Below are positions 16,970-25,699 of a DNA stretch of 64,000 nucleotides, in pieces. The DNA lies in contig NZ_CP069128.1 of assembly GCF_029637485.1 (NCBI RefSeq), positions 1,736,001 to 1,800,000 on the forward strand, given 5' to 3'. The DNA is from Sphingomonas sp. LHG3406-1 (GTDB taxonomy: Bacteria > Pseudomonadota > Alphaproteobacteria > Sphingomonadales > Sphingomonadaceae). The notes beneath the pieces were generated by a model. That model was not told the origin of the DNA and did no database searches. It saw only the letters and a list, made by a program, of their open reading frames with translations. Position 1 is the first letter of the stretch. Each line of letters begins with the position of its first letter. Both the position numbers and the translations under genes were made by a program.

Positions 16970-18586
16970 GTGACGTTCGATTACATCATCGTCGGCGCGG
17001 GCACCGCTGGGTGCGTCCTCGCCGAACGCTTGACCGCAAGCGGTCGCAATCGGGTGGTGCTCGTCGAGGCAGGCCGGAAATCGTCCAACCCGTTCGTCGG
17101 TATCCCGGCTGGCTTCGCAAGGTTGTTTGGGTCGCGATACGACTGGGCGTTCACCAGCGAACCGCAGGCAAACGCAGGCGGGCGCAAGATCTTCGTTCCG
17201 CGCGGCAAGATGCTTGGCGGGTCCGCCAGCCTCAACGCGCAAATCCATCAATGGGCTCGGCTTGAGGACTTCGAAGGCTGGCGGCAGCTCGGTCTCTCGG
17301 ACTGGGGCTGGTCGCAGGTCGAGCCCTACTTTGCCGAGCTTGAGGCAGCGGGAGCAGATATCCCGGGCGTTGACCGCGGGCGCGACGGTCCCATGCTCAT
17401 CTCACGCAATGCGCATGTTCACCGGGCAACCAGGGACTTTGTCGAAGCCGCCCAGCCGGACAAGGCGCGAAGCGGTCCAACCTATAATGGGACCAGTGAA
17501 CAGGGGGCGTGGATCGCGGAAGTCACGCATCATCGCGGTCGCCGATACTCCGTCTACGATGCCTTCCTGAAGTCGGCGCTGCAGCGGCCGAACCTTCACT
17601 TGCTAAGCGGCTTGCCGGCTCAGCGTATCCTCTTCGAGGGCCGGCGGGCCGTTGGGATCGTGGCGGACGGGCGCACTGTAACAGCAGCCAAGGGGGTTAT
17701 CTTGGCGGCGGGGGCGATAGGCTCTCCTCACTTGCTTATGGTGTCGGGCGTCGGGGCGGCCGACCACCTGCTCGAAGTCGGGATCAAGCCCCTGGTCAGC
17801 CTTTCCGGGGTCGGTGAGAACCTTCACGATCACCCGATGGCCGTGCTCAGCTTCCCGACGGCTCATGCAGACACCTACCGGACGGCGGAGTCCATCCCCA
17901 ACCTGCTGCGCTACTTGTTGCGCAGAAAGGGTCCGCTCGCGTCCAATGCGGCCGAAGCAGTCGCCTTCGCGCATTCCTCGCTCAGCAGCGGCGCTCCGGA
18001 CATGGAGCTCATCTTCGCGCCCTTTGAATGGCGCGAACAGGCACTGAAGCCACCGCACGAAGATGCATTCTCGATTGGTGCAGTGGTCAACACGCCGCGC
18101 TCGCGAGGGCGGCTGAGCCTCGCGAGCAGCGACCCTGAGCGCGCTCCGCGAATCGACTTCCGATTGTTCACCGATCCGGACGACCACGACCAACACGTGA
18201 TGATCGAGGCTGTGCGGTGGATGCACGAGGTGCTCCGCCGCCCACCGCTCGCCAAGCACCTGCGGGACATGCCCGGCTTGCCGGGCGACCCCAACGCGAT
18301 CTTCGAACTTGCCATCACCGGTATGCAGACCGTCTATCATCCCGCCGGCACGTGTCGGATGGGCGTGGACGCGGGCGCGGTGGTCGGACCGGACCTCAAG
18401 CTGCGCGGAACGGACAATCTTTGGATCGCGGACGCTTCGATCATGCCGCAACTGCCGTCCGGTCATCCCAACGCCACCGTCGCCGTCATCGCGGCCCGGG
18501 CCGCCCAGTTCATTGCCGACCACGAGCGCCGCGCCTTTTGCGACCGCTTCAGCGGGGCAGTGCCCATATCCGAGCCCGTCCACTGA
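16970..18586 (+). CDS. GMC-family FAD-dependent oxidoreductase (alcohol/choline dehydrogenase-like)
   Basis: The 538-residue flavoenzyme has the N-terminal dinucleotide-binding motif VGAGTAGCVLAERL (glycines at 9, 11, 14), the GMC signature around GGSASLNAQ, and the C-terminal active-site blocks YHPAGTCRMG and SGHPNATVAVIA. Members oxidise primary alcohols such as choline, aliphatic or aromatic alcohols; the substrate is not predictable here, and there is no betB or transporter next to it to suggest choline. There is no signal peptide. The start is GTG with GAGG six to nine bases ahead. It is controlled, by inference, by the adjacent TetR through the two upstream palindromes. Confidence 0.92.
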   Translation: MTFDYIIVGAGTAGCVLAERLTASGRNRVVLVEAGRKSSNPFVGIPAGFARLFGSRYDWAFTSEPQANAGGRKIFVPRGKMLGGSASLNAQIHQWARLEDFEGWRQLGLSDWGWSQVEPYFAELEAAGADIPGVDRGRDGPMLISRNAHVHRATRDFVEAAQPDKARSGPTYNGTSEQGAWIAEVTHHRGRRYSVYDAFLKSALQRPNLHLLSGLPAQRILFEGRRAVGIVADGRTVTAAKGVILAAGAIGSPHLLMVSGVGAADHLLEVGIKPLVSLSGVGENLHDHPMAVLSFPTAHADTYRTAESIPNLLRYLLRRKGPLASNAAEAVAFAHSSLSSGAPDMELIFAPFEWREQALKPPHEDAFSIGAVVNTPRSRGRLSLASSDPERAPRIDFRLFTDPDDHDQHVMIEAVRWMHEVLRRPPLAKHLRDMPGLPGDPNAIFELAITGMQTVYHPAGTCRMGVDAGAVVGPDLKLRGTDNLWIADASIMPQLPSGHPNATVAVIAARAAQFIADHERRAFCDRFSGAVPISEPVH

Positions 18587-18840
18587 CGAGACACGGTGAA
18601 AGACAATGATCTCGCCTCATCCGGCTTAGGACCGCGGCAGAAGCCGAGCTCTCGACAAGCATCGGGCTCTGCATCCTCGTTGGCGTGCAGACCAGGCAGC
18701 GGTCGAACCGATTAACTCCCGAACTGAAGGGCCTGCGGTCGACGCAGTGGCAGGCCGTCGTCGAAACAAGGACGGTGCGGAGGCACCGCGACGTTCCGTG
18801 ACCATCTCGCGCAAGACGTGATGCCCTGGGTGAAGCTTCG
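18587..18840. other. Intergenic stretch with no supported gene
   Basis: This 254-base stretch follows the GMC gene. A minus-strand frame at 18626-18814 has no recognisable features or ribosome binding site. No hairpin with a T-run was found. Confidence 0.4.
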
Positions 18841-19089
18841 TTATCGCACAGCGGACGTCCTGCCCGGCTGACCTAAGCTTCGCAGATGCCCGCTAAGGGT
18901 GGAAAGCGGACGTCGACAGATAATCGAGTGGGCTCCAAGGATGATGATTAGCAGCACTCCGGCGAGCGCGGTCGCTGCCCACCACGAGACTTGACCCGGT
19001 CGCTTGTGATTGGCTGAAAACCACATCGCAGTACCGATAAACAAAGCAAAGGCAGCAGTAGGTAGCCAGATATAGAGAAGGCTTTCCAA
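18841..19089 (-). CDS. Small hypothetical membrane protein
   Basis: An 82-residue frame starting at a TTG, with GGGAG about ten bases upstream. Two hydrophobic segments (about 4-24, LLYIWLPTAAFALFIGTAMW, and 37-54, WWAATALAGVLLIIILGA) suggest a two-pass inner-membrane protein with a basic tail. I do not recognise a family. The composition of the hydrophobic half looks coding, while the tail after residue 56 looks less so. Isolated between the GMC gene and the tRNA. Confidence 0.5.
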   Translation of the reverse strand: MESLLYIWLPTAAFALFIGTAMWFSANHKRPGQVSWWAATALAGVLLIIILGAHSIICRRPLSTLSGHLRSLGQPGRTSAVR

Positions 19090-19380
19090 CGGCTCACGGC
19101 TCCCTTTTCATAGATTCGGTCGCACCATCGCCGGAGCTGCTAATGTCCGCAATGGGTCGGAATCGGTCGCAAGCTACTTAGCTGGACGTGCATCCGCATA
19201 CGGGTGACGGCGAAAGGCCCTGGAGCGGGCGGAGTGGGCGCTTACCCGCCTTCGTCAGCGCCCAACCACCCGAAAAACTGCCGTTCCGCTTTCCCCTATC
19301 GACCGCCCTTCGGACAGCTTGAAACCGCCGATCTCCGGCGCGTTTTTCGCGCACATCTGCTACGGTTCGATCGAGGTAAA

Positions 19381-19471
19381 TGGCGGAGCGGGAGGGATTC
19401 GAACCCTCGATACGGTTTTGCCGTATACTCACTTTCCAGGCGAGCGCCTTCGACCACTCGGCCACCGCTCC
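19381..19471 (-). tRNA. tRNA-Ser (anticodon GGA)
   Basis: Read on the minus strand the 91 bases fold as a class II tRNA. The acceptor stem is GGAGCGG/CCGCTCC with discriminator G and an encoded CCA. The anticodon arm CTCGC/GTGAG carries loop CTGGAAA (GGA). The long variable arm pairs TACGG with CCGTA, and the T-arm is GAGGG-TTCGAAT-CCCTC. A long variable arm and a GGA anticodon identify serine, reading UCC and UCU. Confidence 0.97.
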
Positions 19472-19570
19472 GCACGTCACCTGTGCCTGGACAGGCCGCG
19501 CTCTTAGGGGCTGATGGCCTAAGGAACAACCCGCTTGGCAGCGTCGGACTTGTCGCTACACCGTCAGCCC

Positions 19571-19978
19571 ATGCGCGCCTTCGGTCCTGCCCCCAGCCTG
19601 TCCGATATCGAGGCGCTCGCCCGCACCGCGCTGGAGCGCCTGCCGGAGCCTTTCGCCGCCACCGTCCGCGAAGTGATCCTCCGGGTGGAGGAGTTCGCCG
19701 AGGGTGACGTGCTGGCCGAGATGGGCATCGAGGACCCTTACGAGCTCACCGGCCTCTACGTCGGCCGGCCGCTGACCGAGCGCAGCATCGACGAGTCCGG
19801 GCGCTTCCCCGACCAGGTCTTCCTCTACCGCGCGCCGATCCTGCTCGAGTGGATGGAAAGCGAGGGCGAAAGTCTGGAGCATCTCGTCAGCCACGTCCTG
19901 ATCCACGAGATCGGCCACCACTTCGGCCTCAGCGACGAGGACATGCACCTGCTGGAGGAGGCGGCGGGCGGCGAATGA
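19571..19978 (+). CDS. Zincin-like metallopeptidase family protein
   Basis: A small cytoplasmic protein (135 residues from this ATG) of the family of short alphaproteobacterial and actinobacterial zincins. The metal motif HEIGHHFGLSDEDMH lies near the C-terminus. The first two His and the Glu are the HExxH core; the Asp in SDEDMH is the probable third ligand. No signal peptide. The physiological substrate is unknown for the family. A TTG at 19535 with AAGGA nine bases upstream would add 12 residues and is a serious alternative start; the ATG has no Shine-Dalgarno. It overlaps ccmA by ATGA. Confidence 0.86.
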   Translation: MRAFGPAPSLSDIEALARTALERLPEPFAATVREVILRVEEFAEGDVLAEMGIEDPYELTGLYVGRPLTERSIDESGRFPDQVFLYRAPILLEWMESEGESLEHLVSHVLIHEIGHHFGLSDEDMHLLEEAAGGE

Positions 19979-20535
19979 ACCTGCTGACGCTGAGCAATGT
20001 CGCCTGCTGGCGCGGCGGACGGCTGCTGTTCGAAGGGCTCGATCTCACCCTTGGCGCCGGTGAAGCGATGCTGGTCGTCGGCCCCAACGGGACCGGCAAG
20101 TCGAGCCTCCTGCGCCTCGCTGCCGGACTCCTCTCGCCGCTGGCCGGCAAGGTGACGGCCGCGCCCTGTGCGCTTGCGGACGAGCGGCCGGCGCTCGATC
20201 CCGAACTTGATCTCGGCCGCGCCCTTGCCTTCTGGCGGGCGCCCGGCCGGTCGGTCGCGGAGGCGCTCGCCGCCGTCGACCTCGCCCATCTCGCCGAGGT
20301 GCCGGTCCGTTTCCTGTCGACCGGCCAGCTGCGCCGTGCCTCGCTCGCCAGGGTGGCCGTAGGCGGCGCACCGCTCTGGCTGCTCGACGAGCCTGCCAAC
20401 GGCCTCGACACCGCTTCGACCGAGCGCCTAGGCCTACTGATCGCGACTCATCTCGGCACCGGCGGCGCCGTACTGGCCGCCTCTCACCAGCCCATCGCCG
20501 GGGCCGACTGGACCAGGCTGGAGCTCAAGGCGTGA
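19975..20535 (+). CDS. ccmA: Haem exporter ATP-binding protein CcmA
   Basis: A 186-residue ABC ATPase of the cytochrome c maturation (system I) machinery, which with CcmB, CcmC and CcmD delivers haem to CcmE. Walker A is GPNGTGKSS, the signature is LSTGQLRRASLARV and Walker B is LWLLDEPANGLD. Short length and the weak-helical insert fit CcmA. It overlaps the zincin stop upstream (ATGA) and ccmB downstream. Confidence 0.93.
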   Translation: MNLLTLSNVACWRGGRLLFEGLDLTLGAGEAMLVVGPNGTGKSSLLRLAAGLLSPLAGKVTAAPCALADERPALDPELDLGRALAFWRAPGRSVAEALAAVDLAHLAEVPVRFLSTGQLRRASLARVAVGGAPLWLLDEPANGLDTASTERLGLLIATHLGTGGAVLAASHQPIAGADWTRLELKA

Positions 20536-21170
20536 TCGGCCGCCTGATTCGCCGCGACCTTCGCCGGACCATCGGCGGAAGCGCGCTGCTCCCGATCCTC
20601 TTCTTCCTGCTGGTCGCGGCGCTGGTGCCGTTCGCGGTTGGCCCCGATGCGAAGCTGCTGGCACGGGTCGGGCCGGGGCTGATGTGGGTGGCAGCGCTTG
20701 CCGCCGCCCTGCTGCCGATCGAGCGGCTGGTCGAGCCGGACCGCGCCGCCGGCGTGCTCGACCAGCTTGCCTTGGGCGGGCTGCGCATGGAGGAGGTCGC
20801 GCTCGCCAAGATCGTGGCCCACTGGCTGAGCTTCGGCCCGCCCCTGCTTGTCGCCGCCGTGCCCGCCTCCGTGCTGCTCGGCATGCCGGCCGAGGCGCTG
20901 TGGCGGACCCTCGTCACCCTTGCGGTCGGAACCCCGGCGCTGGCGGCGCTGGCCGTGGCGGTCGCCAGCCTGACCGCCGGCCTCCGCCAAAGCTCGGCGC
21001 TGGGCGGCCTGCTGCTGATGCCGCTTGCCATTCCGCTGCTGATCTTTGCCGCCTCGGCGGCCGGCGACCCGCGCGCCGGAGCGCTCCAGCTCGAGGCCGC
21101 CGTCAGCCTGTTCCTGGTCGCCGGATCGCCCTTTATCGCCGGCGCGGCCCTTCGGGCTGCGCGCACCTGA
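20532..21170 (+). CDS. ccmB: Haem exporter permease CcmB
   Basis: A 212-residue inner-membrane protein with six predicted helices, starting with the family-typical MIGRLIRRDLRRTIGGSALLP. It starts with GTG overlapping the ccmA stop. It forms the membrane part of the CcmAB complex used in c-type cytochrome maturation. ccmC and the rest of the ccm set are not in the window; the operon ends here against a convergent gene. Its last codons form the first unit of a tandem 31-base repeat. Confidence 0.93.
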   Translation: MIGRLIRRDLRRTIGGSALLPILFFLLVAALVPFAVGPDAKLLARVGPGLMWVAALAAALLPIERLVEPDRAAGVLDQLALGGLRMEEVALAKIVAHWLSFGPPLLVAAVPASVLLGMPAEALWRTLVTLAVGTPALAALAVAVASLTAGLRQSSALGGLLLMPLAIPLLIFAASAAGDPRAGALQLEAAVSLFLVAGSPFIAGAALRAART

Positions 21171-21231
21171 ACCTGCGGCCCTTCGGGCTGCGCGCGCCTG
21201 AACCTGCGGCCCTCCGAGCTGCGCGGACCTA
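21144..21231 (+). repeat. Three tandem 31-base units, each a UUCG-capped hairpin
   Basis: Units begin at 21144, 21175 and 21206 (GCGGCCCTTCGGGCTGCGC core, third copy diverged to CCTCCGAGC). In RNA the first two copies fold as GCGGCCC/GGGCUGC with a C(UUCG)G tetraloop, among the most stable hairpins known. The first contains the ccmB stop codon, and the array ends at the stop of the convergent methyltransferase gene. There is no U-run, so it may protect the 3' end or act as a Rho-type or weak terminator. Confidence 0.75.
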
Positions 21232-22092
21232 GTCCCGCACCCAGCGGGCGAACAGCGCCGTGGGCAGCAACAACCCGCGTGCTTCCTCCCGCACCGCCAT
21301 TTCGCCGACCTCGATCCGACCGCCCAAGTGCGCGAGCTTCTGCCGCAGCAGTTCACCCACGCTGATCGCGCTCATCCGCACCGCATAGACGGTCAGCACC
21401 AGGAATCGGCTGTTCTCGTCCAGGAGCCGGCCGCAATCCTCGATCAGGGGCGCCAGATGCTCCTCCAGCCGCCACACTTCGCCGGTCGGGCCGCGCCCGA
21501 ACTTCGGCGGATCGAGGAGGATTCCATCGTAGCGCCGCCCGCGCCTGACCTCGCGCGCGGTGAACTTGGCGGCATCGTCGATCATCCACCGGATCGGCCG
21601 CTCTTCCAGCTCCGACAGATGGGCATTGTTCTTGCCCTGCTCGACGCTCTTCTTCGACGCATCGACATGGGTCAGCCGGGCGCCCGCTTCGCTCAGCAGC
21701 AGGGTGCCGACCCCGGTATAGCCGAACAGGTTCATCACCTCCGCCCCGTCCGCGCGGGCCCGCATCCAGTCCCACTGGGGCGCCATGTCGGGAAAAAATT
21801 GGAGGTGCCGGAAAGGGGTCAGGCTGGCTTCGAAGCGTACTCCGTCCCTGCGCAGGGGCCAGCTGCGCGGAACCGGGCGGTGCTGGACCCAGCGGCCGCC
21901 GCCATCCTCGTCGCTGCCGGGAACGAAGGTCGCGTCGGGGTCCCAGCCGTCACTTGACGGAGCCCACATCGCCTGCGGCTCGGGCCGGACCACCCTGATG
22001 TGGCCATAGCGCTCATATTTGGCGCCATTGCCGCTGTCGATCAGCCCCCAGTCGGACCAGGGTGCGGCGACGATCGTCAGGAGGTCGCTCAT
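21229..22092 (-). CDS. Class I SAM-dependent methyltransferase, RlmI-like (rRNA type)
   Basis: The 287-residue protein has a SAM-binding Rossmann fold with motif I NLFGYTGVGTLLLSEAGA, an acidic motif II (THVDAS) and the catalytic-loop motif LLDPPKFGRGP, which is typical of RlmI/RlmK-type rRNA cytosine or guanine methyltransferases. The N-terminal PUA domain of RlmI is missing; instead there are about 90 residues with several Trp and Asp. The modified base is unknown. It overlaps the M16 peptidase gene (ATGA) at the end of the cox-linked operon. Confidence 0.87.
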   Translation of the reverse strand: MSDLLTIVAAPWSDWGLIDSGNGAKYERYGHIRVVRPEPQAMWAPSSDGWDPDATFVPGSDEDGGGRWVQHRPVPRSWPLRRDGVRFEASLTPFRHLQFFPDMAPQWDWMRARADGAEVMNLFGYTGVGTLLLSEAGARLTHVDASKKSVEQGKNNAHLSELEERPIRWMIDDAAKFTAREVRRGRRYDGILLDPPKFGRGPTGEVWRLEEHLAPLIEDCGRLLDENSRFLVLTVYAVRMSAISVGELLRQKLAHLGGRIEVGEMAVREEARGLLLPTALFARWVRD

Positions 22093-23303
22093 GCCGCCAG
22101 CCCCAGCGTCGCGCGCGCCGGCTCACCGGCAAGCATGCGCGCACCGGCGGCGCGCACCTGTTCGACGTCGAGCGCCGCAAGCTTGGCCGCAAGCTCCTCG
22201 CGCCCGATCAGCCGGCCGTGCACCAGCCACTGGCGCGCCGCCTGCGCGGCCTGGCCCCACGGGGTCTCCAGCGCCATCGCCAGCCCCGCGCGGATCTGGA
22301 TCCGGGCGCGGTCCAGCTCGCGCTGTCCGAGCGTTTCGGCGGCATCCCGAAGAACTTCCTCGATCAGCGCCTGTGCCGCCGCCCCCTGCTTGCGCGACGT
22401 CGCCGCATGGACATGCAGCAGCCCGATCTCGTCATGGGGGTGGAGCCCGGCGCTGACGGTATAGGCCAGGCCCCGCTCCTCCCGCACCGCCTGGAACAGT
22501 CGCGACGATGCGCCGCCGCCGGCGATGTCGGCGAACAGGCGCGCGGCGAGGTAATCCTCGGCCTTCTGCCCCGGTGCCTCGTAGCCAGCGGTCAGCTGCG
22601 CCTGATCGGCCTTGGCAGGATCGCGGCGGACCCTGGGGGTAAAGCGGGCAGGTTCCGCTTCGGGTGCTTCGCCCGCCTGAAGCTCGCCCAGGTGCCGCTC
22701 GGCGAGCGCGACCAGCGCCTCATGCTCGACCGCGCCAGCCGCCGACAGCACCATCGATCCGCCCCGATAATGGCGGTCGCGCCAGCCGGTCAGGTCGTCC
22801 CGGCCGATGCCACGAACGCTCTCCTCGCTGCCGAGGATCGAGCGGCCGAGCGGCTGTTCGGCAAACGCCTGGCTCCACAGATGATCGAAGATGATGTCCG
22901 ACGGCGTGTCTTCCGCCTCGGCCAGTTCCTGCAGCACGACCTCGGCTTCACGGGCGAGCTCGTCGGGGTCGAACTGCGGCCGGGCGACGAGGTCGCCGAG
23001 CAGCTCGACCGCCAGGGGGACGTGATCGCCGAGCACGGCAGCGGTGAAGCTCGTCTGGTCGCGCTCGGTGCAGGCGTTGAGCTCGCCGCCGACATCCTCG
23101 ATCGCCTCGGAGATCTGCCGGGCCGAACGGCCGCCCGCGCCCTTGAACACCATATGCTCGAACAGATGGGCGAGGCCGTTGACCCGCGCCTCCTCGTGCC
23201 GCGAGCCGGCGCCGGCGAACAGGGCAATGCTGGCGGTCTCCAGCCCCGGCATCGGGCGGCTGATGACGGTCAGCCCGTTGGCGAGATGGCTGATCCTGGT
23301 CAC
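22089..23303 (-). CDS. M16 family zinc peptidase (processing-peptidase-like)
   Basis: A 404-residue insulinase/mitochondrial-processing-peptidase homologue. The inverted zinc motif HLFEH lies at residues 46-50, followed by the C-terminal glutamate ligand region (QELAEAEDTP) and the second half-domain with GGGASSRLFQAVREERGLAY. There is no signal peptide, so it is probably cytoplasmic. M16 peptidases commonly follow the cox genes in alphaproteobacteria. The GTG start at 23303 overlaps the surf1 stop (GTGA) and gives the usual length; the frame is open upstream by 21 codons. Confidence 0.92.
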   Translation of the reverse strand: MTRISHLANGLTVISRPMPGLETASIALFAGAGSRHEEARVNGLAHLFEHMVFKGAGGRSARQISEAIEDVGGELNACTERDQTSFTAAVLGDHVPLAVELLGDLVARPQFDPDELAREAEVVLQELAEAEDTPSDIIFDHLWSQAFAEQPLGRSILGSEESVRGIGRDDLTGWRDRHYRGGSMVLSAAGAVEHEALVALAERHLGELQAGEAPEAEPARFTPRVRRDPAKADQAQLTAGYEAPGQKAEDYLAARLFADIAGGGASSRLFQAVREERGLAYTVSAGLHPHDEIGLLHVHAATSRKQGAAAQALIEEVLRDAAETLGQRELDRARIQIRAGLAMALETPWGQAAQAARQWLVHGRLIGREELAAKLAALDVEQVRAAGARMLAGEPARATLGLAA

Positions 23304-23899
23304 GCCCGCCGCCTCCTCAGCGCAAGGACATAGATGACCAGCGCGACGGCGGCAAAGGCGAACCATTGCACCGCATAGCTGCGATGGTTGTTGGGAATGT
23401 CGGCGATGCTCGGGGGAGCCGGCCGCTCCGAGAAGGGAATGACCGGCGGATCGGCGACGATCATCGGCATCGGCGGACGGGGATCGGCGATCCTCGCCGG
23501 CAGGGCGCGATTATCCGGTGCCTGGGTAAGCGTGCCGGTGACGTCGCCCCCGCTCCACTGGCCCGCGCCGATCAGCCGGCGGGTCGTGCCCAGTTGCACC
23601 ATCAACATCTGCCCGCCGTCCAGCGGCCGGCAGTCGGCGAGCAGGCGGAAGCCGAAGCGGCCGGCGCCCTCCAGCCGGGTCGGCGACGGGCCGCAGGTCG
23701 CGCTCGCGGGGCGGAACAGCTGGCGATCGAGGTCGACGGTCCGGTCGATCGCGATCGGTGCGGCGTCGAGATTGGAAGCGAGGCGCGCAATTGCCACCTC
23801 CTTTTCCTTGGCGCGATCGAGCTGCCAGAAGCCGAGGCCCGCCATCGTCGCGCAGGCGAGCAGCACCACCAGGGTGGCGAAGATCGGCACCCGCCTCAC
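23300..23899 (-). CDS. SURF1-family cytochrome oxidase biogenesis protein
   Basis: A 199-residue inner-membrane protein with an N-terminal helix (VPIFATLVVLLACATMAGLGFWQLDRA) and a C-terminal helix (WFAFAAVALVIYVLAL) around a periplasmic domain, the Surf1 layout. The N-terminal GFWQLDRAK and the C-terminal NNHRSYAVQWF are family hallmarks. Surf1 helps insert haem a into subunit I. It starts with GTG overlapping the DUF983 stop (GTGA). Confidence 0.93.
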   Translation of the reverse strand: MRRVPIFATLVVLLACATMAGLGFWQLDRAKEKEVAIARLASNLDAAPIAIDRTVDLDRQLFRPASATCGPSPTRLEGAGRFGFRLLADCRPLDGGQMLMVQLGTTRRLIGAGQWSGGDVTGTLTQAPDNRALPARIADPRPPMPMIVADPPVIPFSERPAPPSIADIPNNHRSYAVQWFAFAAVALVIYVLALRRRRA

Positions 23900-24252
23900 T
23901 TGACCAGCCGCCCCTCGTGCGCGGCGTTGCGATATTCCGCGCCGAGCAGCCATGCCTTGGCCAGCCTGAGGCCGCCGAGGGTCAGTCCAAGTCCGAGCGG
24001 GATCCACACCAGATGGACCCAGAATGGCGGCTCAAAGGCTGCATCGACGAGCAGCGCGGCCACGACCAGCAGGGCGCCGACGACGAGGATGAGGAAGGCC
24101 GCCGGCCCGTCGCCGACGTTGAACTGCTGGAAGTCGAGCCCGCAATGCTCGCACCGCTCGCGCAAACGAACAGGGCCGGCGAACAGCCGGCCCTTCTCGC
24201 AAGCGGGGCAGGTCCCGGCGAGCCACTGGCCCGCCGGTCCCGCGATGCTCAT
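23896..24252 (-). CDS. DUF983 family protein (cox-linked)
   Basis: A 118-residue protein with a zinc-ribbon-like N-terminus (CPACEKGRLF ... CEHCGLDF) followed by two membrane helices (AFLILVVGALLVVAALLVDA and VHLVWIPLGLGLTLGG). DUF983 proteins are almost always encoded between cox3 and surf1 in alphaproteobacteria, and a role in oxidase assembly is inferred from that. It overlaps cox3 by one base (ATGA) and surf1 by four. Confidence 0.93.
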   Translation of the reverse strand: MSIAGPAGQWLAGTCPACEKGRLFAGPVRLRERCEHCGLDFQQFNVGDGPAAFLILVVGALLVVAALLVDAAFEPPFWVHLVWIPLGLGLTLGGLRLAKAWLLGAEYRNAAHEGRLVK

Positions 24253-25082
24253 CAGCCGTGCCACTCGGCGCCCCAGCCGCCCCACAGGTAGATGGAGACG
24301 AACAGGAACAGCCAGACGACGTCGACGAAATGCCAGTACCAGGCAGCCGCCTCAAAGCCGAAGTGCTTTTCCTTAGTGAAGTCGCCGCGAACCGCACGGA
24401 AGTAGCAGACGATCAGGAAGATGGTGCCGATCAGCACGTGCGCGCCGTGGAAGCCGGTGGCCATCATGAAGGCCGAACCATAGACGTTTCCGCCGCTCGA
24501 GCTGACGAAGCCGAACGGGGCGTGCGCATATTCATAGGCCTGGATGCCGCTGAACACGACGCCGAGCGCGATGGTCGCGAGAAGGCCGTTCTTCAGCCCC
24601 TGCCGGTCGCCGTTGATCAGCGAATGGTGCGCCCAGGTCACGGTGGTGCCGGAGCAGAGCAGGATCAAGGTGTTGAGCAGCGGGAAGCCGAGCGGGTTGA
24701 TGACCGCCATGTCCTTCGGCGGCCAGACCCCGCCGACGCTCTCGACCGCGCTCGGGAACAGGGAGAAATCGAAGAAGGCCCAGAACCAGGCCAGAAAGAA
24801 CATCACCTCCGAGGCGATGAACAGGATCATGCCGTAGCGCAGGTGGAGCTGGACGATCGGTGTGTGGTCGCCGGCCCGGCTCTCGTGAACCACGTCCCGC
24901 CACCAGCTGAACATCGTCAGCAGCACGCCCGACAGGCCCGCCAGAAGGACGAACTTGCCATACGGATTGTCGTGCATCCACAGCACGCCGCCCGCGGTCA
25001 GCGCGAGGGCCGAGAAGCTTCCGATCAGCGGCCAGAGGCTGGGCGGAAGAATGTGGTAAGGATGGTTGCGGGTCGCGGCCAT
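24252..25082 (-). CDS. ctaE: Cytochrome c oxidase subunit III
   Basis: A 276-residue seven-helix subunit of the aa3-type oxidase. It begins MAATRNHPYHILPPSLWPL and contains the conserved EVMFFLAWFWAFF and GFHGAHVLIGT segments. Subunit III stabilises the catalytic core and helps proton uptake. A frame open far upstream has no support; the ATG at 25082 matches family N-termini. It lies 44 bases after ctaG. Confidence 0.96.
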   Translation of the reverse strand: MAATRNHPYHILPPSLWPLIGSFSALALTAGGVLWMHDNPYGKFVLLAGLSGVLLTMFSWWRDVVHESRAGDHTPIVQLHLRYGMILFIASEVMFFLAWFWAFFDFSLFPSAVESVGGVWPPKDMAVINPLGFPLLNTLILLCSGTTVTWAHHSLINGDRQGLKNGLLATIALGVVFSGIQAYEYAHAPFGFVSSSGGNVYGSAFMMATGFHGAHVLIGTIFLIVCYFRAVRGDFTKEKHFGFEAAAWYWHFVDVVWLFLFVSIYLWGGWGAEWHG

Positions 25083-25126
25083 GGATCCTCGAAAGCTAGT
25101 CGCTTGAACATACAATGGACCGCGCT

Positions 25127-25699
25127 CTAGCGAGCCTCGGCGCGCTTTTCCACTGGGTAAAAGGTGTAGGAGAGGGTGATCTCCTCGATGTGGGCCGTGG
25201 CGGGGTCCGTCCGGATCTTCGGATCGACGAAGAAGACCACCGGCATCTCGACTTTCTGCCCGGGCTTCAGCGTCTGCTCGGTGAAGCAGAAGCATTCCAT
25301 CTTGTTGAAATATTGCCCGGCATTGGCGGGAGAGACGTTGAAGCTGGCGGTGCCTGTCGTCTGGCGCGCGGTCAGGTTCTTGGCGGTGTAGTAAGTGACG
25401 ATCCGCTCGCCCGCCGCCACCTTGACCTTGTTGGTCTCCGCCTTGAACTCCCACGGCAGCGCCGCATTGACGTTGGCATCGAAACGCACCCCGACCGGCG
25501 CCAGCACGGCCTGCGCGCCAGGAGCCGCATCGGCCCGCATCGGAGTCCCGCCGAAGCCCGTCACCTGGCAGAAGATGCGATAAAGCGGCACGCTCGCATA
25601 GGCGAGGCCGATCATGAACAGAACGAACAGCACCGCACGGCCCGCGACCTTGCGGTTCTTCGCGGCCAAATCCCTGGGGTCGATGGATGCCGCCGTCAC
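25127..25699 (-). CDS. ctaG: Cytochrome c oxidase assembly protein CtaG (Cox11 family)
   Basis: A 190-residue copper chaperone for the CuB site of subunit I. One membrane helix (about 20-40) is followed by a periplasmic immunoglobulin-like domain with the copper-binding motif KMECFCFTEQ and the conserved tail EEITLSYTFY. It starts with GTG inside the stop of the small upstream gene (GTGA). Confidence 0.95.
   Translation of the reverse strand: MTAASIDPRDLAAKNRKVAGRAVLFVLFMIGLAYASVPLYRIFCQVTGFGGTPMRADAAPGAQAVLAPVGVRFDANVNAALPWEFKAETNKVKVAAGERIVTYYTAKNLTARQTTGTASFNVSPANAGQYFNKMECFCFTEQTLKPGQKVEMPVVFFVDPKIRTDPATAHIEEITLSYTFYPVEKRAEAR

Noticed and set aside
16970..18586. Naming the GMC oxidoreductase betA (choline dehydrogenase)
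   Set aside because: No betB, betI-type annotation context or choline transporter is adjacent, and GMC substrates cannot be told from these motifs.
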